NCBI GenBank assembly: GCA_005222975.1
Contig: NJBI01000032.1
Coordinates: 1 to 40,802 of the forward strand
Length of the DNA: 40,802 bases
Origin: Promethearchaeota archaeon Loki_b31
GTDB taxonomy: Archaea; Asgardarchaeota; Lokiarchaeia; Sigyniarchaeales; SOKP01
Reading direction: 5' to 3'
The translations under genes and the position numbers were made by a program. Below the pieces are notes generated by a model. It made no database searches. It was not told where the DNA came from and saw only the letters and a program-made list of their open reading frames with translations. Positions 8,045 through 15,973 of this stretch are shown here, piece by piece (position 1 is the first letter of the stretch; each line of letters begins with the position of its first letter).

Positions 8045-9088
8045 CTATTCTTCTTCTTCGTCATCAACTGCATCAAAATTAATGCTTGAACTAGGTTTAT
8101 TCTCGCTTATTGGCGTTACATATAATCTTTTCACAATTGCTCTTATAGTCCCTATTTTTAAGCTATCAGGTGGCAATCCTTTTTGGATGTCCTTTGCGAG
8201 CTGGTAAGCAAGTTCTATATATTTTAAATCTTCAAGAAATTCTACAATTTGTATTTTATAATCGTTATCATCGATTCCAGATCCATATTCCAACAATTTT
8301 TCTTTCAATAGAATATCAATTTTTTCAGTTCTCTCAATGTAGCGTACTTTTTTAACTAATTGATTGAACGAATTGAAAATATTATATAATTCTGAACGGG
8401 GATAATCGTCTATATTTTTTAAAATGTAAAATAAAAAAAGTTCTGCTTTTTCGTAACGTTTGATTTTTAAACTTATTTCTAACAGCTCGAGAAGTGCTTG
8501 TTCGTAAAGAAATTTACTTTCGATATTTGGAACGATTTTATCAAAAATCCAATCAATGAGGTTTGGTTGGTTAAATCTTTCAGCAACATCAATTAAGAGT
8601 TTAATTACAGAAAAATATAGCTTAGCATTTTCTGTTTTAGTAGCTGTTAGAAACGAAACTAACGAATACTTGATTCTGCCCATAGCATCTTCCAAGTTAA
8701 TAGGAGTTTCGGCGAATTTATAAAATGCTGATTCTAAGATGGGTTGGACTTTTTCTCTATTTTTAAAATCGTAAACAAAATATTCGCCCCAATTTGGACC
8801 AACTTTCTCAACTCCTTTTTTCTCTTCTTTTTGAGTTTGACCAAGTTTGGGAGTTCTCAGTTTACGCTCTTTTAATTTTTCTAACTGAACTTTTGCTTCT
8901 TCTTCAGATAAAAATTCAAGAATAATTTTATTTTTCTCATTCGGAACAATGATTTTAAAGAAAACTTCTTCATCTTCGTTAAATAGAGCTTCCCTTAATT
9001 CTTTTGGAAGTGTTACACCGGTTTTAGTTTTTTTTATAATATCCTCAAAAAAAAAATCGTCGTTAGGTTTCTTCTCTTCTTGTGCCAT
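8045..9088 (-). CDS. Uncharacterised protein: possible AbrB-like N-terminus plus helical repeats
   Basis: A 347-residue protein. Residues about 20-60 (KTGVTLPKELREALF, then EEVFFKIIVP) resemble the swapped-hairpin fold of SpoVT/AbrB regulators, in which a Pro-Lys-Glu-Leu-Arg helix follows a short strand. A charged linker follows (60-95). Residues 105-320 are amphipathic helices with TPR-like spacing, for example FLYEQALLELLEISLKIKRY and RYEKAELFLFYIL. It ends in an acidic Asp/Glu run. The gene is convergent with the coiled-coil gene (22 bases apart) and follows the 9201-9794 gene on the same strand. It could couple a DNA- or partner-binding module to a helical scaffold. The AbrB assignment is an inference; coding status is secure. 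Confidence 0.8.
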   Translation of the reverse strand: MAQEEKKPNDDFFFEDIIKKTKTGVTLPKELREALFNEDEEVFFKIIVPNEKNKIILEFLSEEEAKVQLEKLKERKLRTPKLGQTQKEEKKGVEKVGPNWGEYFVYDFKNREKVQPILESAFYKFAETPINLEDAMGRIKYSLVSFLTATKTENAKLYFSVIKLLIDVAERFNQPNLIDWIFDKIVPNIESKFLYEQALLELLEISLKIKRYEKAELFLFYILKNIDDYPRSELYNIFNSFNQLVKKVRYIERTEKIDILLKEKLLEYGSGIDDNDYKIQIVEFLEDLKYIELAYQLAKDIQKGLPPDSLKIGTIRAIVKRLYVTPISENKPSSSINFDAVDDEEEE

Positions 9089-9200
9089 ATTTATTCTTAG
9101 GAAATATAATTTTTTAATTATATGTTGTAATACTGATAAAATTTATTAGATATTTGTTTACAAACAACGTGGATGAGAGATAAATTAGTTTCAAACGGTT

Positions 9201-9794
9201 TTACCCTGTTATATTTACTAATTCTACGCCTCTAACGGCGTAATTCTTATCTATGAAACAAAGTATCGCATGTCCTTTATGAATATAGACAAGTGGTACC
9301 GGATGTGATTCAGAGTTCTCAATAAAGCTTCTTTTAACTGTAATTGGGAGCACGGTATTACATACCCTGCATGGTACCATAATTTCATTGACCAAATCGA
9401 GGGAATTAAAATCTTTAATTATTTTATTAATTTCTTCTTTAAATGGATTGAACACAGTCGTAGAAAAATTTCCATATTTTATGTAGGAATCAATGTCGTA
9501 TGTCTCATTAAAAACCTTTGAGACTTGTTCTATTAAGGCTTCTAACAATTGAAATTGAATCTCAGTATTAGAACCCGTCGTATATATTAAATTTTCTAAC
9601 CGTATATGGACAATTTTCATATTTCCTCTAGATAAATGAAAGAAAATATTACTTACAGGATTCTGTTTAACAACATTTAAATCTAAGATATAACTTTTTA
9701 ACGATCTTGGAGGTTTCCACTCAAATATAGTAAATTCATCTGTACTGATGTTTACGAACTCGAGATTTTGCAATATTTTCGTATAGTCTACCAT
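9201..9794 (-). CDS. Uncharacterised 197-residue protein with a CxxC
   Basis: I cannot name a family. The N-terminal 110 residues have alternating strands and helices, including a VSNIFFHLSRGNMKIVHIRL stretch that could be part of a longin- or profilin-like fold. A CRVC pair lies near residue 143. A compact C-terminal segment follows, PVPLVYIHKGHAILCFIDKN, ending in VRGVEL. This looks like a small beta domain; with only one Cys pair, zinc binding would need His or a partner. It begins at the ATG at 9794 and is followed on the same strand by the 8045-9088 gene after a gap of about 110 bases, so the two may be expressed together. No signal peptide or membrane segment is present. Confidence 0.75.
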   Translation of the reverse strand: MVDYTKILQNLEFVNISTDEFTIFEWKPPRSLKSYILDLNVVKQNPVSNIFFHLSRGNMKIVHIRLENLIYTTGSNTEIQFQLLEALIEQVSKVFNETYDIDSYIKYGNFSTTVFNPFKEEINKIIKDFNSLDLVNEIMVPCRVCNTVLPITVKRSFIENSESHPVPLVYIHKGHAILCFIDKNYAVRGVELVNITG

Positions 9795-9971
9795 TCAAAT
9801 CAACTTAAGAAAATTGTTTTATTTTAATATTATTTACTATAATTTCGATAAAAATTATCTCGACTTGATTAAATAATTATTATTTATAATAAAAACCATA
9901 CTCTATTATAATGATTTAAATATATGTATATTACAAGTAGGGAATGTTATAAAAGAAATTAAAAAAAATAA

Positions 9972-10088
9972 GTTTTTATTGGGTGGATATTTTCCGGATG
10001 TTTTTAGCGTTCTCATAATAGCTTTCATATTGTCTACGGGTAACTCACGGGGAATCTCACAACCAAAACGAGAGAAAACGAGATAATT
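9972..10088 (-). pseudogene. Remnant of a uroporphyrinogen-decarboxylase/MtaA-like C-terminus
   Basis: On the minus strand, an isolated open stretch reads NYLVFSRFGCEIPRELPVDN, followed by MKAIMRTLKTSGKYPP. This matches the end of the UroD superfamily, including corrinoid-protein:coenzyme M methyltransferases such as MtaA. There the pattern is Gly-Cys-x-(Ile/Leu)-Pro-x-(Asp/Glu)-(Thr/Leu)-Pro-x-(Glu/Asp)-Asn-(Val/Met)-Lys-Ala, ending Gly-(Arg/Lys)-Tyr-Pro; the Cys is a zinc ligand in the methyltransferase subgroup. Nothing upstream on that strand continues the protein: the bases beyond 10088 are a poly-T/A tract and the promoter of the hydrolase gene at 10149. It is therefore a truncated leftover. 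The call rests on one conserved block of about 36 residues. Confidence 0.5.
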
Positions 10089-10148
10089 CTTTTTTTTTTT
10101 AATTTTAATACTAAAACATAAATATCAAAAAATAGAAATTTTAAAAAT

Positions 10149-10979
10149 ATGAAGTTCGCAAAGATCAACGGTTTAAAATTATCTTATCAAGTTTACGGAA
10201 CTGGCTTCCCGGTTATCTTTATACATGGATATGGCGCAAAAAAAGAAATATGGAAAACTCAAATAATAGATATAAGTAAAGAATTCCAAATTATTACATT
10301 TGACCTCCGAGGAACTGGAGAGTCTGATCGACCTAATATTCCATACACCATGAAAATGCTAGCGGGAGATGTAAAGGGCTTAATGGATTATATTGGCGTT
10401 GAAAAAGTTCATTTAGTAGGTCGCTCCTTTGGCGGAATGATTGCCCAACATTTTGCGCTACAATATTCCAAAAAAGTCGAAAAATTAATCTTGATCGCTA
10501 CAAATTTCGGTCGAGTCGATACAGATTGGGTCGAAATTCCTAAAAAAGGGCGTCTTGAAGAGATTGAGACGATTAAACACGACCCACTAAAGGCTTTTAA
10601 GCAAAAATCGCGTTGGGTCTTTCATGTAAAGTTCAGAAAAGAGATGGAAGCTAATCCAGGCAAAAGATTTTTTGACATATTTTCTATGGAAGATTTAATC
10701 AGAGAAAGCACGATCAATCCATCAAGACCACAAGACGTAATAAATCAAGCAGAGGCTATGAAAACACATTATACTCTAGAAAGATTACATGAAATTAAAA
10801 ATAATACGCTTCTGATAGCAGCGTCCCATGATCGGCAAACTCCCGTTTCTGTTATGACTGAAATGCATAAAAGAATCCCTAACAGCGAATTAAAAGTTAT
10901 AAATGAAGCAGGTCATTTTATGACGCTTTCAAGAGCATCGGAAATTAACGATATAATTCTTAACTTTTTAAAAAATTAA
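10149..10979 (+). CDS. Alpha/beta hydrolase (enol-lactonase/esterase-like)
   Basis: A 276-residue cytosolic alpha/beta-fold hydrolase. The oxyanion-hole loop HGYG is at residues 26-29, the Asp-Leu-Arg-Gly block at 52-55, and the nucleophile elbow GRSFGG at 91-96 with Ser93. The triad is completed by Asp228 in ASHDRQTP and His256 in EAGHFM. The pattern is closest to 3-oxoadipate enol-lactonase and related esterases, but the substrate cannot be read from sequence. A TATA-like ACATAAATATC sits about 25-33 bases before the ATG at 10149, consistent with a leaderless transcript. It precedes the acyl-CoA synthetase on the same strand with a gap of about 120 bases, so a role in acyl-ester breakdown is possible. 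Confidence 0.9.
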   Translation: MKFAKINGLKLSYQVYGTGFPVIFIHGYGAKKEIWKTQIIDISKEFQIITFDLRGTGESDRPNIPYTMKMLAGDVKGLMDYIGVEKVHLVGRSFGGMIAQHFALQYSKKVEKLILIATNFGRVDTDWVEIPKKGRLEEIETIKHDPLKAFKQKSRWVFHVKFRKEMEANPGKRFFDIFSMEDLIRESTINPSRPQDVINQAEAMKTHYTLERLHEIKNNTLLIAASHDRQTPVSVMTEMHKRIPNSELKVINEAGHFMTLSRASEINDIILNFLKN

Positions 10980-11057
10980 TATTTCTTAATTATTCTAATT
11001 ATTTTTAAAGATTTTTTTTCCATATTAAACAAATAGCTTTTTATATCCTTAGAATAA

Positions 11058-11076
11058 AATTGTTTATTATACAATT
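11058..11076. promoter_or_regulatory. Inverted repeat before the acyl-CoA synthetase start
   Basis: Perfect six-base arms AATTGT (11058-11063) and ACAATT (11071-11076) flank a seven-base spacer. The dyad lies between a TATA-like TTTTTATATCC (about 11037-11047) and the start codon at 11103 or 11094, where transcription would be expected to begin. That position suits a repressor site. Short AT-rich dyads are common by chance in such DNA, so this is only a candidate. Confidence 0.3.
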
Positions 11077-11102
11077 CTATTAATATTAATTTTGTGTTTA
11101 AA

Positions 11103-12797
11103 ATGAAAGATTATACAGATTGGGAACCGCTTTACGATTATGAAAATGAATCTCCGTATCTCGAAAATCACGATCGTCCATGGCTACAATTTAGGGCGCC
11201 AAACATCCCAAAATCGATTAAATTTGACCCTATTCCGGTTCACGAATTTATTAAATTAGCAGCTAAAGAATTTCCAAATAACGTGTGTGTTTATCACAAA
11301 GCAACTGATAAAAAATACACATATCGCGAATTAATCTATATTTCTGACAGATTAGCGAACGCCTTGGTACAATTAGGTGTCAAAAAAGGAGAACCTGTAG
11401 GGATTATGACAGGAAATTGTCCTGAATTTTTATTTTGCGTTTTGGGTATAATGGAAACGGGTGCCATAGTAGTTCCAATCAATCCATTACTTAAAGAAAG
11501 CGACGTAGCTCACATCGTTAAGGAATCTGGAAATATGAATACTGTATTTGTGCATAAAGGGAACTTTAGAACGATAAAAAAGGTTCAAAAGAAAATAAAA
11601 TTAGAAAATGTAATATTACTACAAGCTGAAGCAGCTAAAGAAGGTACTATTACCTTCGAGGAATTTATAGAGGGTGTAGCGCCAATCCAACCAGATATAG
11701 AAATTGATCCTTCAAACGATCTAGCAGCTTTACTGTTTACTGGGGGTACTACTGGACTACCAAAAGGGGTAATGTTAACTCATACTAATTTTGTTTCTTG
11801 CGCGCTTTCAACTTTGTTAATGGCAGGAGAAACTGAAGAAAATGAAAGCACTTTTGGTAAAACTGTTAATTTGTCAGTTATACATTTATGTCATTCTTTT
11901 GGTTTTCTAGTTTTGATAGCTGCTTCTTTTGGAGCGGCCATGCTTGTAATGTTTCCCTCATTCAACGCCTCTGTAATTCTAGAAGCAATTGAATATTTTC
12001 GAGTTACAAATTATATTGGAGTTCCTGTTATGTATCAAATGTTAATTAACTCCCCTGATTTTACAGAGCGAGATCTTTCTAGCCTCGAGGAAGCAAACTC
12101 TGGTTCGGCGGCATTGGTCCCTGAGTTGGCTAAAAAATGGGAAAAAATTGTTGGTACTAAAGTAGGTCAAGGTTTTGGCTTAACTGAAACATCACCAATT
12201 ACACATGTGGCAGCTAAGTGGATGCCTGAAATTCGATCAGAGAGCATAGGCGTCCCCATTATTGATACGGATGCTAAAATTGTTAATCCTGAAACCTTAG
12301 AAGAGCTTAAACCGAACGAGATTGGAGAATTATTAATAAAAGGACCCCAAGTAATGAAGGGGTACTGGAAAAACCCCGAGGAAACGAATAAAACGATAAT
12401 AGATGGTTGGTTAAGGACAGGAGACCTCGCAAGAATGGATGAACAAGGATATTTCTATATCGAAGGTCGTACTAAAGATATCATTAAATATAAAGGATAC
12501 AAGGTTATGCCTCGAGAAGTCGAAGAAAAATTATATGAACATCCAGCAATTCTCGAAGCTGGTGTTGTATCAGCTCCAGATCCAAATATCGGCGAAACGA
12601 TTAAAGTATATATAGTGTTAAAACCAGAATTCAAAGATGGAAAAGTTACTGAGCGAGATATCCTTGAATGGGCCAAAGAACGATTAGCAGGATATAAGTA
12701 TCCTCGTAAAATTGAGTTTATAAATGTTTTACCAAGAACTACTGTAGGCAAAATATTTAGAAGAAAATTGAGAGAAAGAGCGTTCAAAGAAAGTTAA
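11103..12797 (+). CDS. Fatty-acyl/short-chain acyl-CoA synthetase (AMP-forming)
   Basis: A member of the acyl-adenylate-forming (ANL) family that activates a carboxylic acid with ATP and loads it on coenzyme A. It has 564 residues from the ATG at 11103; a GTG at 11094 would add three. The phosphate loop FTGGTTGLPKG begins near residue 212. GFGLTETSP, which binds adenylate, lies in the centre. The hinge and C-terminal domain show WLRTGDLARMDEQGYFYIEG and KGYKVMPREVEE. The catalytic lysine is in TTVGKIFRRKLRE near the end. Length and order match long/medium-chain acyl-CoA ligases of archaea. It lies between an alpha/beta hydrolase and an amidase, and fits with the acyl-CoA dehydrogenase at 31137. 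Chain-length preference is not known. Confidence 0.93.
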   Translation: MKDYTDWEPLYDYENESPYLENHDRPWLQFRAPNIPKSIKFDPIPVHEFIKLAAKEFPNNVCVYHKATDKKYTYRELIYISDRLANALVQLGVKKGEPVGIMTGNCPEFLFCVLGIMETGAIVVPINPLLKESDVAHIVKESGNMNTVFVHKGNFRTIKKVQKKIKLENVILLQAEAAKEGTITFEEFIEGVAPIQPDIEIDPSNDLAALLFTGGTTGLPKGVMLTHTNFVSCALSTLLMAGETEENESTFGKTVNLSVIHLCHSFGFLVLIAASFGAAMLVMFPSFNASVILEAIEYFRVTNYIGVPVMYQMLINSPDFTERDLSSLEEANSGSAALVPELAKKWEKIVGTKVGQGFGLTETSPITHVAAKWMPEIRSESIGVPIIDTDAKIVNPETLEELKPNEIGELLIKGPQVMKGYWKNPEETNKTIIDGWLRTGDLARMDEQGYFYIEGRTKDIIKYKGYKVMPREVEEKLYEHPAILEAGVVSAPDPNIGETIKVYIVLKPEFKDGKVTERDILEWAKERLAGYKYPRKIEFINVLPRTTVGKIFRRKLRERAFKES

Positions 12798-12922
12798 GAT
12801 AAAAAAATATTTTAAATTATTAATCACACTTTTTTTAATTAAATTCATCAATAATTTAATGTTTTAAATATAACATTGGCATAATTTAATTAAATAAGTT
12901 AACCGATATTTAGGTAAAAAAT

Positions 12923-14341
12923 ATGAATAAAGAAGATATTTGTTTTATGTCCGCTTGCGATATGGTTGATGCGATAAGAAACCAAGAATTAACATCTGAA
13001 GAAATAACCGAAACGATTATTGAAAGAATTGAGAAAATAAATCCAATTATTAACGCATACTGTACTCCTACTTTCGACTTAGCAAGAGAGATGGCGAAAA
13101 AAGCCGACGATGCAGCCAAAAAAGGTGCCAAATTAGGTAAATTGAATGGTGTTCCAACATCAATTAAAGATCTTGTAATGATCAAAGGAGTTAGAACTAC
13201 TTTTGGATCGAAAATATACGAACATTTTATCCCAGATGAAGATAGTATATGTGTTAAAAGACTAAAAGATGCAGGGTGTGTTATTCTAGGAAAAACTAAC
13301 ACTCCAGAATTCGGATTTAAAGGAGCTACGGATAATTTAATTTTCGGTATCACACGTAATCCATGGCATCTAGAAAAGACTTCTGGAGGATCGAGTGGTG
13401 GCGCTGCTGCCTCAGTTGCTTCTGGAATAGGACCTTTAGCACAAGGGTCAGATGGAGGGGGCTCTATTAGACATCCCGCCTGTTTTTGTGGTATTTATGG
13501 CATCAAACCGAGTTTTGGCAGAGTACCAATTTACCCTAGACAATACACTATGGCTCAATCTTTATCCGTTGTTGGACCAATTGTAAGATACGTGAAAGAT
13601 GCGGCTCTAATGTTAGATGTTATGAAAGGCTTTTTTGAGGGAGATAGGTTTTCAATACCATCAGATAATATCAATTATTTAGATTTGGTTAATGAAAAAC
13701 CTGAGAAATTAAAAATTGGCTACACTTTAGACTTAGGCTTCGCGAAAGTTATTGACTCTGAAGTAGAAGAGTCAATATTAAATTCGATAAGTAAATTTGA
13801 GGAATTTGGTTGGAGTGTTGAAAAAGTTAAAATGAAGTTAAGAAAGCCTGAATTGCCATTTTATACTTTCTGGACTATAATGCTAGCTTATGATTTGAAA
13901 CAAAAATTGAAAGAATGGGAGGACAAAATGGATCCCGATTTAGTAAAATTAGTCAAAGCAGGATTAGGATATGATGGAATGTCACTACCAAAAGCTATCG
14001 CTGCTCGTAATAAAATTCACGGGACTATTTTCAAATTATTTAAAGAATTTGATATTTTAATAACCCCTACGACGGCAGTTCCAGCTTTTGATTTAGGTTT
14101 AATGTTTCCCGCAAAAATAAACAACATTAATGTTTCACCTACCGGTTGGCAAGCATTCTCGTTTCCTTTCAATTTAACCGGTAATCCCGCAGCAACAATT
14201 CCATGTGGGTGGTCTAGCGATGGTTTACCTATTGGAATGCAAATAGTTGGAAGTATGTACGATGAAATAAAAGTTTTACAAATATCAAAGGCTTTTGAAG
14301 AAATCGCACCTTGGCAAGATAAAAGGCCAAACTTTGATTAA
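12923..14341 (+). CDS. Amidase-signature hydrolase
   Basis: A 472-residue amidase-signature enzyme that hydrolyses amide bonds with a Ser-cisSer-Lys triad. The Lys is at residue 82 in TSIKDLV, the cis-Ser in TSGGSSGGAAA (153-163), and the nucleophile is Ser181 in GSDGGGSIRHP. The family's terminal motif PIGMQIVG is near residue 438. It resembles 6-aminohexanoate or aryl-acylamidases and GatA. The glutamyl-tRNA role is less likely, because no gatB/gatC lies nearby. An ATG at 12923 gives the usual short N-terminal helix. It is the third gene in the 10149-14341 same-strand run, after the acyl-CoA synthetase, but a 125-base AT-rich gap before it may hold its own promoter. Confidence 0.93.
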   Translation: MNKEDICFMSACDMVDAIRNQELTSEEITETIIERIEKINPIINAYCTPTFDLAREMAKKADDAAKKGAKLGKLNGVPTSIKDLVMIKGVRTTFGSKIYEHFIPDEDSICVKRLKDAGCVILGKTNTPEFGFKGATDNLIFGITRNPWHLEKTSGGSSGGAAASVASGIGPLAQGSDGGGSIRHPACFCGIYGIKPSFGRVPIYPRQYTMAQSLSVVGPIVRYVKDAALMLDVMKGFFEGDRFSIPSDNINYLDLVNEKPEKLKIGYTLDLGFAKVIDSEVEESILNSISKFEEFGWSVEKVKMKLRKPELPFYTFWTIMLAYDLKQKLKEWEDKMDPDLVKLVKAGLGYDGMSLPKAIAARNKIHGTIFKLFKEFDILITPTTAVPAFDLGLMFPAKINNINVSPTGWQAFSFPFNLTGNPAATIPCGWSSDGLPIGMQIVGSMYDEIKVLQISKAFEEIAPWQDKRPNFD

Positions 14342-14434
14342 TTTAATTCTCTTTTTTATTTTCATTTTAAACAAAATTTTTTACTATTAATTAATTTGCT
14401 AATCATGACTTAACTCAACAAAAGCGATAATAAT

Positions 14435-15277
14435 ATGAATAAGAAACTTTTAAAAAAGGATATATATACTTTCCAAGAAACTCAAGTAGCAGAAGAATAC
14501 CGCAACTTAAACTTTTCAATTGTTCTAATTCAACCTGAACACGCTGCAAATATCGGATCTATAGCCCGAGTCATGAAAAATTTTAATTTTAAAAGTTTAG
14601 TAATTTTTGACCCGATCGAAAAAGTAGAAAATATTAAAAGCTATAGAACTCAAGGGTACGCCATGCACGGTAAAGATGTCTTGTTTAACTCTGATATTTT
14701 AACTATTATAGAAAAAAAAGATTATTTATCCAAATATAAAGAATTAATGGAGCGGTTTGATTTAGTAATCGCTACTACGGCAAAAGGAAAACATTTTAGA
14801 AACATTAGGAGGCTAGCTACATTCCCAGACGATTTAACACTACCGATCTCCGAGAATCCGTTACAAATTGCTTTAGTTTTTGGAAAGGAATCGCATGGAC
14901 TAACGAACGAAGAGATTGAAGTTGCTGACATCTTGTTGAGGGTCCCCACTAGCAATTCTTATCCTACTTTAAACCTTTCTCATGCGTGTGGCATTATTTT
15001 ATACGAAATTTTCAAAAAAATTAATATTATTAATATCGGTCGAGGAGGAAAACCCGTTTTGTTGGCGAATACGAACGAGAAGCAGGTGCTTTATGATATT
15101 ATCAATAATTTAATTACGAAACTGAAAATTCGTACACATAAAAAAGAGAACGTTTTGTTCGCATTTAAAAACATGTTTGAAAGAGCATTTGTATCTAGGA
15201 AAGAAATAAGCCTTATTTTAAGTGTATTCTCAAAATTAGACTCGTTAATAAAAAAGAGAAAAATATATAAAAATTAA
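14435..15277 (+). CDS. trmJ: TrmJ-like SPOUT tRNA (cytidine/uridine-2'-O-)-methyltransferase
   Basis: A SPOUT-class RNA 2'-O-methyltransferase, most like TrmJ, which methylates the ribose of position 32 in the tRNA anticodon loop. Motif 1 is EHAANIGSIARVMKNF at about residues 35-50, with the key Asn and Arg. Motif 2 is FGKESHGLTNEEI at about 149-161. Motif 3 is SYPTLNLSHACGIILYEI at about 175-192, forming the SAM-binding knot. At 280 residues it is slightly longer than many TrmJ proteins, because of an N-terminal lead-in and a basic C-terminal helical part. It follows the amidase by about 90 bases and is convergent with the small 15283 gene five bases away. The RNA substrate is inferred from family resemblance. 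Confidence 0.85.
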   Translation: MNKKLLKKDIYTFQETQVAEEYRNLNFSIVLIQPEHAANIGSIARVMKNFNFKSLVIFDPIEKVENIKSYRTQGYAMHGKDVLFNSDILTIIEKKDYLSKYKELMERFDLVIATTAKGKHFRNIRRLATFPDDLTLPISENPLQIALVFGKESHGLTNEEIEVADILLRVPTSNSYPTLNLSHACGIILYEIFKKINIINIGRGGKPVLLANTNEKQVLYDIINNLITKLKIRTHKKENVLFAFKNMFERAFVSRKEISLILSVFSKLDSLIKKRKIYKN

Positions 15278-15282
15278 AATTT

Positions 15283-15501
15283 CTATAACGCCTTATAGTA
15301 TCGTGGCTTTTTGTTATAAGTTACAAGTATTTTATCGGGCATATCATTCACAATTCTTCTAATAATTTTGGCGAGAGCATTATGGGCTTCATATCCCATA
15401 GCACTTGCCCATTCACTGGCTGTAGAAACGCCTAATTCCTTTAATTTATCCAAACACATTTGCTCATAAGTCCTGGGAATTACTTTTTTTAATTTTAACA
15501 T
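15283..15501 (-). CDS. Small 72-residue protein, possible helix-turn-helix
   Basis: A short basic protein with helices suggestive of a helix-turn-helix: EQMCLDKLKELGVSTASEWA, then AHNALAKIIRRIVNDM. A basic strand ending, KPRYYKAL, resembles a wing. ATG at 15501, ending five bases from the convergent TrmJ gene. Composition and a clean start support coding. It may be a small nucleic-acid-binding protein; no family is named. Confidence 0.7.
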   Translation of the reverse strand: MLKLKKVIPRTYEQMCLDKLKELGVSTASEWASAMGYEAHNALAKIIRRIVNDMPDKILVTYNKKPRYYKAL

Positions 15502-15973
15502 TTTTTTCTACCTCACTTTTTAGTTATCTTATTTTTTTATTTATAAAAAATTGCGAAAATCTTTATCCTAACGTAATCTGCTTATTTCAATACTAAATTT
15601 TCTTATCGAATAAAAATTAGAAGAAGGGCTATTTAAAGAATGATGTCGTTCATTTGGAAACGAATACATGTTTTATGTAATAGGATTTATATTAACCAAT
15701 AACATTCTTCAAAAACTGATGCCGTTGATATATAACAATAAATATGTTCTTTTTGACAAATTAGTAATATAAATTAAAGCAGACGATCTTGAGATTATCA
15801 ACGATTTTAACAAGCATAGGAAATATTAAACTATCTAAAGAACTTTAAGTTTTTTTATTTTGATCAGAATAGTTTTACAAATTATACTTCGATTTAATTT
15901 TAATAGTATTTAAATGTGTAATATGATAAATAGGTATATTTGATAAAAATTATAATATATGGGATAAAAATTC
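15502..15973. other. Intergenic region, no supported gene
   Basis: An AT-rich gap of about 470 bases between the small divergent gene and the helicase. Several short open stretches (for example 15722-15778 on the plus strand) look weakly protein-like, but none has a start, length or recognisable motif. The last 50 bases hold TATA-like sequences (GGTATATTT near 15932 and TTATAATATAT near 15949) that could serve the helicase. I see no RNA gene. Confidence 0.5.

Noticed and set aside
12910..13353. Minus-strand open frame inside the amidase gene
   Set aside because: The plus strand carries all amidase catalytic motifs there; the antisense frame has no recognisable feature.
15600..15850. Short protein-like stretches in the gap before the helicase
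   Set aside because: No start, no motif and frequent stops; not distinguishable from chance in AT-rich DNA.
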